This document shows positions 10,688 to 20,560 of a stretch of DNA of 64,000 bases, in pieces. The translations under genes and the position numbers were made by a program. The stretch is from Sternotherus odoratus. Lineage: Eukaryota > Chordata > Testudines > Kinosternidae. The notes beneath the pieces were generated by a model, which saw only the letters and a list, made by a program, of their open reading frames with translations, searched no databases and had not been told where the DNA came from. Location: assembly GCA_032164245.1 (NCBI GenBank), contig JAVMKO010000006.1:39768319-39832318 (forward strand). The letters run 5' to 3'. Each line of letters opens with the position of its first letter. The first letter of the stretch is position 1.

Positions 10688-11724
10688 GGGGCCTGGAGCT
10701 CTTGTGTTCTGCCGCGGTGCAAGGTGTTCTTCTGGGGAGCAGAAAACCATCAACCAGAAGTACCTATACCGCAAAGTGGTCCCGCTTCTCTGCTTGGTGT
10801 ATGCAGCGCAACACCATCCCCAGGGAAGCTTCCATCCCAGTCATCCTGGACTACCTGCTAGACCTTAAACAGCAAGGTCTTTCTACCTCCACTATTAGGG
10901 TCCACCTGGCAGCCGTCTCGGCGTTCCACCCAGGCTTGGCAGATCACTCTGTCTTCTCAGACCCTACGGCCTATAGATTCCTCAAAGGGCTGGACAGACT
11001 TTACCCACAGGTTAAGCATCCCGTCCTGCCCTGGGACCTGAACCTTGTGCTTTCCCGCCTCACCATGCCCCCCTTTGAGCCTCTCGCCACGTGCTCCTTG
11101 CTGTACCTCTCCTGGAAGGTAGCAATCACCTCGGCACGCAGAGTGTCCAAGGTCAGAGCGCTAACCTCAGAACCGCCGTATACGGTTTTTCATAAGGACA
11201 AGGTGCAGCTACGCCCCCATCCAGCCTTCCTTCCCAAGGTGGTGTCTCCCTTCCACATTAACCAGGACATATTCCTGCCGGTCTTCTACCCAAAGCCCCA
11301 CACCTCTGGAAGGGAGCAACAATTGCACACGCTCGATGTTCGAAGAGCTATTGCATTTTATTTAGACTGCACAAAACCGTTTAGGAAAACAACACAGCTC
11401 TTTGTTGCGGTGGCGGATCGGATGAAAGGCCAACCGATCTCCGCCCAGAGACTCTCCTCCTGGATAACCTCGTGCATTCGCACCTGCTACGAACTGGCGG
11501 ACAGGCCCGCCATCCAGATAACCGCACACGCCATGAGAGCGCAGGCATCTTCTGCGGCCTTCCGGGAGAGAGTTCCGATCATGGACCTCTGCAGGGCGGC
11601 CACCTGGTCCTCAGTCCACACCTTCGCCGCCCACTACGCCATAGTCCAGCAGACCAGGGACGATGCGGCGTTTGGTTCAGCGGTCCTACGCTCAGCAATG
11701 GGTCAATCCGACCCCGCCTCCTAG
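10357..11724 (+). CDS. DIRS tyrosine recombinase, open reading frame
   Basis: The tyrosine recombinase integrates the circular DNA of DIRS elements in place of a DDE integrase. The frame is 455 residues, but the first 110 or so overlap RNase H and are probably not native; recognisable recombinase sequence starts around residue 110 (LLGSRKPSTRSTYTAKW). Catalytic candidates are R261 in ITSARRVSKVRAL, the H391-x-x-R394 box in TAHAMRAQAS, and the nucleophile Y427 in SSVHTFAAHYAI. No stop or shift occurs across the domain, unlike Gag and RT of the same copy. Translation probably used the overlapping arrangement common in DIRS elements. The true start is unclear. Confidence 0.8.
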   Translation: MPPVLLLPGQLPGLPNRCLSPSLDRPLALRVPSDPTPPQGAYQDQTGQVVYDPHSSGLAQAMLVCIPPSTVQGPSHQPPAVARPVLSGSRSPTPPGPAVPASHSVAPAWLRGLELLCSAAVQGVLLGSRKPSTRSTYTAKWSRFSAWCMQRNTIPREASIPVILDYLLDLKQQGLSTSTIRVHLAAVSAFHPGLADHSVFSDPTAYRFLKGLDRLYPQVKHPVLPWDLNLVLSRLTMPPFEPLATCSLLYLSWKVAITSARRVSKVRALTSEPPYTVFHKDKVQLRPHPAFLPKVVSPFHINQDIFLPVFYPKPHTSGREQQLHTLDVRRAIAFYLDCTKPFRKTTQLFVAVADRMKGQPISAQRLSSWITSCIRTCYELADRPAIQITAHAMRAQASSAAFRERVPIMDLCRAATWSSVHTFAAHYAIVQQTRDDAAFGSAVLRSAMGQSDPAS

Positions 11725-11737
11725 GTATTGCTTGTAG

Positions 11738-11845
11738 TCACCTAACTGGAATGCATATGAGCAATCACTTGAAGAAGAAAACGAGGTTACTTACCTGTAA
11801 CTGTTGTTCTTCGAGATGTGTTGCTCATATCCATTCCAAACCTAC
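11738..11845. repeat. DIRS internal complementary region (ICR)
   Basis: Two halves abut near 11781. The first (AATGCATATGAGCAATCACT...GAAGAAGAAAAC) is the complement of the left terminus. The second (GAGGTTACTTACCTGTAACT...) is the complement of the right terminus at about 12027-12082. This is the template that lets the family restore its ends through a circular intermediate. Confidence 0.85.
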
Positions 11846-11870
11846 CCTCCTTCCCCACTGTTGGATTAGC

Positions 11871-12040
11871 CGGCAAGAAGGAACTGAGGGAGGAGCTGGG
11901 TCCCAGGGGTATTTATGCGGCACCATAACGGCGCAATGCCAGGGGGCTCCCTGGTCGACCCAGCCTGTTGCTAGGGGAAAAATCTTCCGACAATTGTGCC
12001 CGCGGCGCGTGCACACCTAACTGGAATGTATATGAGCAAC
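11871..12040 (-). repeat. DIRS right inverted terminal repeat
   Basis: Inverted partner of about 6109-6281. The right end extends further, to about 12082, with sequence matching the second half of the internal complementary region. Confidence 0.88.
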
Positions 12041-12104
12041 ACATCTCGACGAACAACAGTTACAGGTAAGTAACCTCATTTTATTCAGGCTGCATGATAT
12101 CACA

Positions 12105-12330
12105 TAGAGGGCAGTGTGGTCAAATGCTAGAGCAGAAAACTGTGAATCAGGACCCTGGGATCTATTCCCAATTTGCATGACTTTGGGAAAAGTTATTTCA
12201 ATCTCTCTGTGCCTTGGTTTCCCAGCTGTAAAATTGGGATTCTATTTATCTCCCCACAGGGCTATTGTGATGCTTAATTCATACCAGCCCTTAATTTTTA
12301 GGATCTCAAAGTATTGTACTATTACTCATG
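12105..12330 (+). repeat. MIR-type SINE, old copy
   Basis: Contains the MIR core and 3' half: TGACTTTGGGAAAAGTTATT, CTCTGTGCCTTGGTTTCC, CTGTAAAATTGGGAT and then a CCCACAGGGCTATTGTGATG stretch. Diverged, as expected for a repeat predating amniote radiation. Confidence 0.75.
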
Positions 12331-12720
12331 CTCATACTATGTCTGTTTGGAGTAGTATAATATACTTTTATCAATATATTATTGGAAATATGGGTGGAAA
12401 CATAAAATCACGTGTATAATTAATCGGCAGATGTTAATCCAAAGAGACTCCTATTCCAGATAAAAACTCAGTATGTTTTCCACAGACAGACCCAAAGTTG
12501 AGTAAACAGATAAGAGAACTTCTGAAAAGTAATTGTCATCCTTACTCTTTCCTATTTAGATAAAATTATGCTTCCGGAAATAACTTGCCAGTGGTGAATA
12601 AGCTGTAATGGCTAACCTGTCTTTCTCTCCTCTTCTCACTGATGTCTGCCATCCTTGGAACATAAATTGAGTTGGTTGCTCAAAACTGTTAATTTATGTA
12701 TCTGTTTTTAATTGTTTCAG

Positions 12721-12837
12721 ACGGATATACTGCTTAACCAGTGGGTAGAAGAGATGAAGTTGGACTATGATGTGTATATGGAAAAGGATATTGACAGAGA
12801 AGCACTTAAACAAATTCATTTGTACAGGATTCTCTAG
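12721..12837 (+). CDS. Unrecognised host gene, last coding exon
   Basis: Acceptor TTTTTAATTGTTTCAG ends at 12720, and the exon begins in phase 0, matching the preceding exon. It encodes TDILLNQWVEEMKLDYDVYM then EKDIDREALKQIHLYRIL and a TAG at 12835-12837. The charged, helical C-terminus ending in LYRIL is a distinctive tail. The 3' untranslated region follows with two polyadenylation signals. Across the three exons the conceptual product is about 105 residues, so most of the protein must be encoded upstream. Confidence 0.75.
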   Translation, partial: TDILLNQWVEEMKLDYDVYMEKDIDREALKQIHLYRIL

Positions 12838-12933
12838 CATACAGACTGATTTACTGAATCATATAACAGTATAAAAGCATTGACTTCAGAGGGAGTTGTG
12901 TGAAAGGGCTTAATCCTACAGTCCTATTTCCAA

Positions 12934-12939
12934 AATAAA
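12934..12939 (+). terminator. Proximal polyadenylation signal AATAAA
   Basis: AATAAA 97 bp after the stop codon of the unrecognised gene; a possible short 3' UTR form. Confidence 0.5.
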
Positions 12940-13290
12940 TTGTGAAAAATCTTACTATTTATTTTAGAAATTATACATATTCTCACTAATGAATCGGGGG
13001 CTTTTGAGAACATATTTTGAGGTGTCAAATTTTTTGAATGAAAGTTCTGAGTGTGTCATTGTATACCTGTAAAATATTGTAATAATATACATGGAGGCAA
13101 AAAGATGTAATGGCTAATTGGGGCCTTAGTAGCACACCAAATACTTGGATCTTTATTATGTGGGTAGAGCTTTATTTTTGAGGCCAAGAAGTCAGACTTT
13201 TCTTGGTTCATTTGGGGGGGGGGCGGAGGGGGAGAATTGTAATTTGTCTTATGTTGAGACTCTGGTGGATGTATTTTTCATAAATTATAA

Positions 13291-13296
13291 AATAAA
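13291..13296 (+). terminator. Distal polyadenylation signal AATAAA
   Basis: AATAAAGATGG about 450 bp after the stop, in an AT-rich context with a GT-rich stretch (GGTGGATGT) just upstream. Likely the main 3' end, because repeat DNA starts soon after it. Confidence 0.5.
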
Positions 13297-13414
13297 GATG
13301 GAAACTTATGGTTAAAAAGTTTCTATTTATTTTCTTATCTAGAATAATTGAGCCTCTCAATGGTGTGTTCCTGCCTGTATTGATCATCTAGGAAGCGATT
13401 CCCCATGAGGCTAA

Positions 13415-14476
13415 GGGTATGATTAGACTACAGATTGTAGCACGCTTTTTTATAGTGCTTCCCAATTTAGCACAATAGGTTTTGCGCTAGAGGCTGTACA
13501 CCTTTAATCCCTGTAGCGCCAAAGAATGCACACATTTGCAGAGCTTCTGGCGGCAGTGAGAGTAGTGGGATAGGGCAGGTATCCCAGCATTCAGCTGGGT
13601 GCAACCTGCTTTGCAAAGGAGTGGGGTGTGGGGGAACTGGGAACCTGTGTATAGGGAGGGAACTTCCGGCTGTCAGTTACTTTTCCAAAACTGACAGGCT
13701 CTGTACACACACCTCCCTTCCGCAACCATTTATTCGGGGTTTCTCAAACTTGGGGTCGAGACCTCGGGGGGGTTGCCGAGCGCTCCCCAGGGGGTCGCGA
13801 GCTCCTGCCGCCGCAACTCGCAGTGGCAGGCCAGGGGGCCCGCGTGCAGCTGACCGCGGCGGGACCCAGCAGCCCTGCCACCAGCAGCAGCGGGGACCCG
13901 GCAGCCTGCCCGCAGCCCTGCCCGCAGCGGTGGGGACCCGGGACAGCGGCTGGGAGCGCGGCAGGGCTGCCGCCGGCAGCAGCGGGAAACCGGCAGCCCT
14001 GCCGCACCGGCGGGGACCTGGCAGCCTGCCCGCAGCCCTGCCCGCAGCGGCGGGGACCAGGGCAGGGGTGGACCCGGCAGCCCTGCCTCCCGGCAGCCCT
14101 GCCGCCACCGACGGGGACCCGGCAGCCCGCCCACCCGCAATGGCGGGACCGGGGCCAGTGTTTCACATTTCCCAGGGAATGTGCGGGAGGGTCTTAGGAC
14201 GGACAGAAGAGTTTTAAATGCTGGCCAGAGAGGATGTAATGGGAATTCTGGGCCAGGATGCTGGAGGCTCATTATCACGCAAGGGGTGTACACATTCCCA
14301 ACCTTGCGCTACAACGGTAGCGCTAAAAGCCTTCTGCCTCTCGAGAAGGTGGTTTAACACTAGCGCTTTAAACCCTGAGTAAATGCGCAAAATGTGCCTT
14401 TCAAGTGTGTATGGTCAGATAATTATAGCGCTAATGGAGGGTTTTAGCGCCGCAAAGTGCCAGTCTAACCATACCC
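13415..14476. mobile_element. Harbinger-like non-autonomous element with GC-rich core, TAA TSD
   Basis: Termini are GGGTATGATTAGACT at the left and AGTCTAACCATACCC at the right, inverted with one mismatch, flanked by TAA at 13412-13414 and 14477-14479. The terminus resembles that of the Harbinger transposon at the left window edge. The middle (about 13735-14200) is a very GC-rich, partly tandem block that looks like a later insertion, because TTTCTCAAACTTGGGGTCG at its start is typical of hAT-like ends. Confidence 0.75.
13850..14130. repeat. GC-rich imperfect minisatellite
   Basis: Imperfect repeats around GCAGCCTGCCCGCAGCCCTG and CGGGGACCCGGCAGCC, with near-identical segments at about 13896-13940 and 14019-14062. 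Lack of AT makes several frames open by chance; none is a gene. Confidence 0.7.
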
Positions 14477-14479
14477 TAA

Positions 14480-15579
14480 GCCACATGCAAGATGGCTTCA
14501 GTATAAGGCTGTGATCTGAAAATGAATGAGGGGGGGTCATGAAACAAGAAAGGAAATTCAAAATGCATTTCAGATTGAGGAAACAAGCTCTGCAACTGTA
14601 ATAATTAGCTCAGAAAGGTATGACAGAAGTTTGACTGAATTTCAGACTTACAATTAGGGCTCCTATTGGGGAAAAAAAAGTGGTATGACTTGGTAGAAGG
14701 CTACTTTAATAACACATACTGCATATGAGCAGAAAATAATTACACACATTGGTATGTTGCTCATGTTTTAGAGGTACAGCAAGGCTCAGTCACTTTTCAG
14801 TTTTTGCTGCTGCTTAGTTTTCTCCATGTGATTGGGCTGGTTTGTAATTTTGCAATTTGTTTTGGTAATAACTATATAAGAGGTGCCAGCTTTCACCACT
14901 CTCCCTTCCTTCCTTCCTTCCTACGTCTCTTTGATTCTTCAAATGCTTTGGTTTTTAAGTTGCTGTTGAGTAAAAATGCCAGTAGAGAGAGGCTGGAGCA
15001 AACCCATATTTAATGACATTTGGACCCTCTGACATTGAAAATATTACCTGTACATCCAGAGCTCATGTACAGTAGAGGCTATTACAGGAAGGCTCCTGTT
15101 GCCCTTTTTGGATTAAGTTCAGAGACAAGTCTAGGCTAGTGTAATTTACATTTTAACTTGGCACTCTCATCAAGCATGTGATATTTGGACACCCTTAAAC
15201 TGACTGACAAACTCTCACTTGCCCAAATGGAACTTACATGCCTTCTGACCCGCCAATTCTTAATTTAGCCCACATAGTTTGTGTGTCCTAAGTGAGTGCA
15301 AATTAGTGTAATTAATGTGTTGAGGGCTGGAAGAGAAACATAACAAGAAAAGCAACTGTGTGAATGAAGGTGTAAGTTAAAATAGACCACCCTTTCCTTA
15401 ATTTTCATGGTCTTCTGGGTCTCTGCATAAGTTTCACAAATTTTGACTCCTCTACATATAGTTAGAGTGGGTGCAGAGGGGATGAGAGTGTTACACAACT
15501 TTGCACATTCACAAATCTGAAAGATGAGTTAAAATTCTGCAGGTTTTTTTTCAGAATATCAGATTAGGTATGGAGTGTC
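14480..15579. other. No gene recognised
   Basis: AT-rich DNA with a short (TTCC)n run near 14906-14922. No splice-bordered exon, repeat terminus or RNA gene was found. Confidence 0.4.
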
Positions 15580-15750
15580 CAGCAGGCAGGGTTCTATTCT
15601 CAGCTGTGCCCTGACACTGTGGCTTTGGGCAAATCATTGAAATGTTCTCATTCCTGTATAAAAATGGGATTCATCTCTACCTCATAGAGAGGTTGGGAAG
15701 CTAAATTAATTGTTTATTAATTGCTTTGAGATCCTTCCATAAAAATAGAC
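15580..15750 (+). repeat. MIR-type SINE, old copy
   Basis: Shows the MIR order: TGGCTTTGGGCAAATCATTG, then CTGTATAAAAATGGGATTCA, then CTACCTCATAGAGAGGTTGG. Diverged. Confidence 0.7.
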
Positions 15751-16300
15751 GCACAAAACCAAGATGGCATTTGTAGACCTGCAAAATCTATAGTTGCAGG
15801 GTCTGCTTAATTTGAGGGACCTAAAAATGGAAAAGATCTCAGAACTATTTTTTGTAAGTTAAGTTTCTAATCTTTTTCCTTGCAAAGCTAGCCTTGAAAT
15901 GGAACCTATGTAAAATGCTCAGTCCTGGTGAAAGTTTGTTCTTCTCCCTCTCCCACCCCCAACGTCACACACTATCACAGTTCCCTTGCAGCCACCCAGG
16001 GTGGTCACTGGGATCTGGAAAAAACTATGGATCTATCTGTAGTTCTCTTGGATTTTGTGAAGATCTCAGATCAGTTCTTGTCTGTATGGGCAGTACTCCC
16101 CAGCCTACTACTGGTGGCACTATGGCTGTTGCAGGCTCTCTTCCAGATGGCTGCCTGTGGCTAAGCCAGCTCCTGCATAAAGCAGCCAGCATGACCTCTG
16201 GCTGCAAAGAGGGACAGTGCCATGAAAAGCAGCAGGTACAAGGGACTAATCTGAAAGTCCAACATTTTCAAATTAGGTGCCTAAAGTTAGGTACCTAAAA

Positions 16301-17925
16301 TTAGGGCTGGCAATTAATGGCAGTTAGCTCTTGCGATTAACTCAAAAAAAACCTCAAAATAACAATAACAAAATTGTGATTAATTATGCTTGTAACAATA
16401 AAATACCAATTGAAATTTAGTAAATATTTTGATGTTTTTCTACATTTTTAAATAGTGATTTCAATTACAACATAGAATACAAAGTGTATACTGCTTTCTT
16501 TGTTGTTACAAATATATGCACTGTAAAAATGACAAACAAAAGATATTTTTGAATTCACCGCATACAAGTACTGAAGTGCAATCTCTATCATGAAAGTGTA
16601 ACTTAAAAATATACATTTTTTTAGGGTTAAATAACTGCACTCAAAACCAAAACAATGTTTAGAGCCTACAAGTCCACTCAGTCCTACTTATTCTGCCAAT
16701 CGCTAAAACAAATAAGTTTGTTTTACATTGACGTGAGATACTGCTGCCTGCTTCTTATTTATAATGTGACCTGAAGTGGAAACAGGTGTTCGTGGGGCAC
16801 TTTTGTAGCCGGTGTTGCAAGATATTTACATCCCAGATATGCTAAACGTTCATATGCCCCTTAATGCTTCAACCACCATTCCAGAGGACATGCTTTCATG
16901 CTGATGATGCTCATTTTAAAAAAAAAAAAAGCGTCAATTAAATTTGTGACTGTACTCCTTGCGGGGAGAACTGTATGTCTCTTGATCTGTTTTACCCACA
17001 TTCTGCATATATTTCATGTTATAGCAGTCTCGGATGATAACCCAGCCACATGTTCCTTTTAAGAACACTTTCACAGCAGATTTGACAAAATGCAAAGAAA
17101 GTACAAATGTGAGATTTCTAAAAATAGCTACAGCAGTGGACCCAAAGTTTAAGAATCTAAAGTGCCATCCGAAATCTGAGAGGGACAAGGTATGGAGCAT
17201 GCTTTTAGAAGTCTTAATAGAGCAGTGCTGTGATGTGGAAACTACAGAACCCAAACCACCAAAAAAGAAAATCAACCTTCTGCTGGTGGCATCTGAGTCG
17301 GATGATGAAAATGAAAATGAAAAGTCAGTACTACTTTAGATCATTATCAAGCAGAACCCATCATCAGCATGGAAGTATGTCCTGGAATGGTGGTTGAACC
17401 CTGAAGGGACATGTGAATCTTAAATGCACCTAGCATCATAAATACCTTTGCAACGCCAGGTACAACAGTGCCAGACGAACACCTGTTCTCACTTTCAGAT
17501 GACTTTGTAAACAAGAAATGGGCAGCATTATCTCCTGCAAATTGTAACCAACCTAATTTGTCCCAATAATTGGCTGACCAAGAAGTAGGACTGGGTGGAC
17601 TTTTAGACTCTAAAGTTTTGTATTGTTTTATTTTTGAATGCAATTTTTTGTACGTAATTCTACATTTGTAAGTTCAACTTTCATGATAAAGAGATTGCAC
17701 TTACAGTACTTGGATGAGGTGAATTGAAAAAATATTATTTTTTGCTTTTTACAGTACAAATATTTGTAATAAAAAATATAGTGAGCACTGTGCACTTTAT
17801 ATTCTGTATTATAATTGAAATTAATATATTTGAAAATGTAGTAAACATCCAAAAATATTTAAATAGTATTCTATTGTTTAACAGTGTGATTAATCACAAT
17901 TTTTTAAATCTCTTGACAGCTCTAA
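16301..17925 (+). mobile_element. Foldback hAT element, copy 1
   Basis: Ends TTAGGGCTGGCAATTAATGG and, from the right, TTAGAGCTGTCAAGAG. Flanks ACCTAAAA (left) and the related ACCTAAAT (right) suggest a decayed 8-bp duplication. Both arms carry the coding sequence for the C-terminal hAT dimerisation region in opposite orientations: about 16690-16910 on the minus strand and 17360-17600 on the plus strand. Both are decayed. The arms run largely inverted to each other, so the element is a long foldback. Confidence 0.75.
17034..17339 (+). pseudogene. hAT transposase remnant (central to C-terminal part)
   Basis: Frame containing VRFLKIATAVDPKFKNLKCH and an acidic tail SESDDENENE. 'ATA(L/V)DP(R/K)FK' is a hallmark of hAT transposases such as the ZBED group. 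The downstream dimerisation region (ATPGTTVP, HLFSLSDDFVNKK) continues on the same strand with stops. Non-functional. Confidence 0.7.
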
Positions 17926-18030
17926 CCTAAATACAGTGGTGCTGAGCAGCTGCAGTGCCCACTGAGGCCTCAGATATCAAGTACCTCTGAAATCAGGCAG
18001 CTTTTACTGAACTGCCTATCTAGGGGTATA
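17926..18030. repeat. Flank shared with the second hAT copy (inverted at 28511-28615)
   Basis: From CCTAAATACAGTGGTGCTGAG to the ATCTAGGGGTATA stretch this matches the reverse complement of about 28511-28615 with roughly six visible differences. The match begins exactly at the hAT terminus in both places. Confidence 0.8.
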
Positions 18031-18049
18031 AATGCTGACTTTACATGGA

Positions 18050-18215
18050 AAAGGTAGGTGTGAGAGCATCTTTTATTGGACTAAATTGGTGAAAAAGACG
18101 AGCTTTCACGCTATAGAATTTTCCTTCAGATATAGCTTGAAAGCGTCTCTTTCACCAACAGAAGTCAGTCCAATAAAAGATAATCCCTCACCCACCTTGT
18201 GTGTCTAATATCCTG
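18050..18215 (+). mobile_element. Penelope-type terminal fragment, inverted ends
   Basis: ATCTTTTATTGGACTAAATTGG at the left is inverted against CCAATAAAAGATAATCCC at the right, and GAGCTTTCACGCTAT against ATAGCTTGAAAGCGTC. This is a short foldback of the kind left by Penelope-like terminal repeats in turtle genomes, here a different subfamily from the copies at 3337, 48338 and 59871. No coding sequence. Confidence 0.5.
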
Positions 18216-18439
18216 GGACCAACACTAAAACACCACCACTGCAAATAACTTTACATGCACAATTTTAGCTTCTGCAGAAATAGTTCTTGATCAGTTTAAA
18301 TTTCACATAGCTATCTGAGTTCTTCAGTGAGTAAAGGAGGGCTCTCTGATCTGCAGTGGTTTTGGTGGAACATAGACTGTCAAGCCTTGAGTATGATAGA
18401 TGAGTTTGTATGAAAAAATTACAACCCTGAAAACAGGGC

Positions 18440-18680
18440 AATCTTTGAGTGATCCATCCCCTGTCGTCCACTCCCAGCTTCAAGCAGAGGCTAGGGACGC
18501 CCAGAACATGGGGTTGCATCCCTGACCATCTTGGCTAGCAGCCATTTATGTACCTATCTTCTATGAATTTATCTAATGCTTTTTTTGGACTCAGTTATAT
18601 TTGGGTTCAAAAGGATGTTTGTCCTTCACAACATCCCTGGCAATGAGTTCCACAGGTTTGACTGTGTTGTTACAGTGGGG
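18440..18680 (-). mobile_element. CR1 LINE 3' fragment
   Basis: Reverse complement of the CR1 C-terminal coding end and 3' UTR. CTATGAATTTATCTAATGC and GGCAATGAGTTCCACAGGTT correspond to the 39600-39710 part of the intact CR1, and CATCCCTGTCGTCCACTCCC-like sequence corresponds to its 3' UTR. Confidence 0.75.
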
Positions 18681-19024
18681 GCTAGTGGGGCCTGCTTAGG
18701 AGGGCTTGGGCACTTGAGAGGGTGGGATAAAGCAAGTTCTGCCCATTCCTCCCTTGTTTTCTATGCTTTTGCCCACTTTTCTTTTCCCCAGTCTCTTCTG
18801 CTCTTTTCTTCTTTCCTCTCTAGTTCTGTCTCCCATTCTCTGCTACTCTCAATCTCTCATCTTTTCTTGGCCCTTTGTCACTCCTGCCCTGCACATCCTG
18901 CCACAATCGGGTGCTTGCCTGTTGGTGCAGTAGGAGGAGAGTAGAAGCACAGACCCCAGTCCTCACTCTGGCTCTCAGCCACCTTCCTGGGGTGGTGGTG
19001 TGGCTGATTTGCCTTTAGACTCAT
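18681..19024. other. No gene recognised
   Basis: Pyrimidine-rich stretch (about 18745-18900) with many TCTC and TTCC runs; no exon or element border recognised. Confidence 0.4.
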
Positions 19025-19029
19025 TACTC

Positions 19030-19300
19030 ACAGAATCAGAGAGGTAGCCGTGTTAGTCTGGAATAGCAGAGGTAACAAAGTCCTGTGGCACCTTAAAGAC
19101 TAACTATAAAGTTTTGAAGTATGAGCTTTCGTGGGCTAATACCCACTTCGTCGGATGCAAGCAGTGGAAGTGTCCAGAGGCAGATATAGAAAAGAAGGCA
19201 AGAACCCACCCTCCCTGATTGGAGATAACAAGCTGGTTCAGCCTAATTGGACTAACCTTGTTACCTCCTACCTGGTTCTTGCCTTCTTTCTGTCAGTTTC
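19030..19300 (-). mobile_element. Penelope-type terminal fragment
   Basis: Carries GTAGCCGTGTTAGTCTGG, CTGTGGCACCTTAAAGACTA, GAGCTTTCGTGGGCTAATAC and CCCACTTCGTCGGATGCA, which align with the left end of the copy at 59871-60695. GAAGGCAAGAACCCA near 19194 is inverted as GGTTCTTGCCTTCTT near 19275. No GIY-YIG coding part remains. Confidence 0.65.
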
Positions 19301-20560
19301 TGATGCTGCTTGGCAGGGATGCTAACGGGGAGACTTAATGAAGAGTAAGGATGTAACATTGTGTGACACCTTGAAGTGGTCTCTGTGGTGTGTAGTGCGC
19401 CCCCCCCCCCCCCAGGAGTTTTATCAGGTTGCCTGCTGAGTGGCTCATTGAGGTAGCTACTATTTCTGTAAAAGTGACAGTGTCAGGCCCTGAAAACAGG
19501 AATAGTATGACTTTCTGATGTGATTATCCCCTTTAACAATCTCAGTATTTGCATATATTCATTCACATTAATGCAGCATGAGATGTGAATAGGGTAAATG
19601 TGTCAGGTTACTTCTTCAGTGAGGAGAAAATGGTACAGGATTCACTTACTTTTATTTACAGGGATGTGGTCGGGGGTTGTACAAAAAAAGAAATGGAGAA
19701 AATCAACTGAACCTCAATCTTTTCAATCATAAATAAGGGAAGATGTTCCAAAGAACATCAGACAAAACTGTTAAATCCATAGAGGGCCTTTTTTTTTTTT
19801 TTTTTTTTGGTAATGGCTATTCCAATGCAATTGTTAGTTTCCAATATTTTAACAAGGGGGCTCTGGCAGGGCAAAGTTTCTTAAAACCTCTGGTGCCTGC
19901 TAAAGACCCTTCTTCCCCCTGTTTTCCTGCAGTGTGACTGGATTAAAGTGCTAAAACCCTGAGCAAGGAGTCCAGCTGAAGGCACTAATTAGGTCAGGCT
20001 CAGTGCAACCTACTGGAGCCAGGTGGAACCAGTTGGGTTGATGACTGGGGAGGAGTATAAGCCCCAGGGGAAAACTCAGAAAGGGAGGCTAGCCAGGCAG
20101 GAGGATGGGGGATCTAGCCCTGCCACTGCTAGTTGAGACAAGCCTCAAGGAGCCAGAGGACCTGGTGAGGGGTCAGTAAGGGGCCTGGTTTTGGAGAAGT
20201 TGGGATTGTATCATCATTTTAAATAAAAGAGCAGGGGTGAAGCACCTGAGAGGAATGTCTGGGACCCTTTCTTTGACCAGCTTAAGCACTTGGTGCAGGG
20301 ATTAGGGGAAGGAAACTTGTGCCACCACCCCATGACAGTCTCCCATAGCATTTCTCCTATTAGGCTGTTATGAACCCTGTGTGCTAGGAGTAATACATTT
20401 GCAGAAATGCATTTTGGTAAACGTTCCTGAGAAAGGGGCAACACTACTTGCTCAAGAAACGTATATTAAGTGCACTTGTTGGAAATGTTTATACTTCAGT
20501 TCTGAAAAAATATACCGAGTATATTTAGAGTAGAGCACAGGGTTTAACTTTTTAAAAATA
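19301..20560. other. No gene recognised; homopolymer runs
   Basis: Contains a 14-C run (19400-19413) and an 18-T run (about 19791-19808). The 19975-20160 part has a structured, moderately GC-rich look (AGTATAAGCCCCAGGGGAAA) that could be an old LTR or SINE but has no border I can recognise. Confidence 0.35.

Larger units (their letters stand above)
6093..12082 (+). mobile_element. DIRS-type tyrosine-recombinase retrotransposon, near full length
   Basis: About 6.0 kb with the full DIRS-1 plan: inverted terminal repeats (about 6109-6281 and 11871-12040), a Gag-like region, reverse transcriptase plus RNase H, a tyrosine recombinase, and an internal complementary region (about 11738-11845). The internal region reads as the complement of the left end joined to the complement of the right end, as the family's circular-intermediate model requires. 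No target-site duplication is expected and none is evident. Gag and RT carry stops and frame breaks, while the recombinase frame is open. It lies in the last intron of gene 1 on the same strand. Confidence 0.9.

Noticed and set aside
13621..14293. Several 120-200 residue frames on both strands
   Set aside because: All come from the GC-rich minisatellite inside a MITE; repetitive AALPAAV-type text, no domain.
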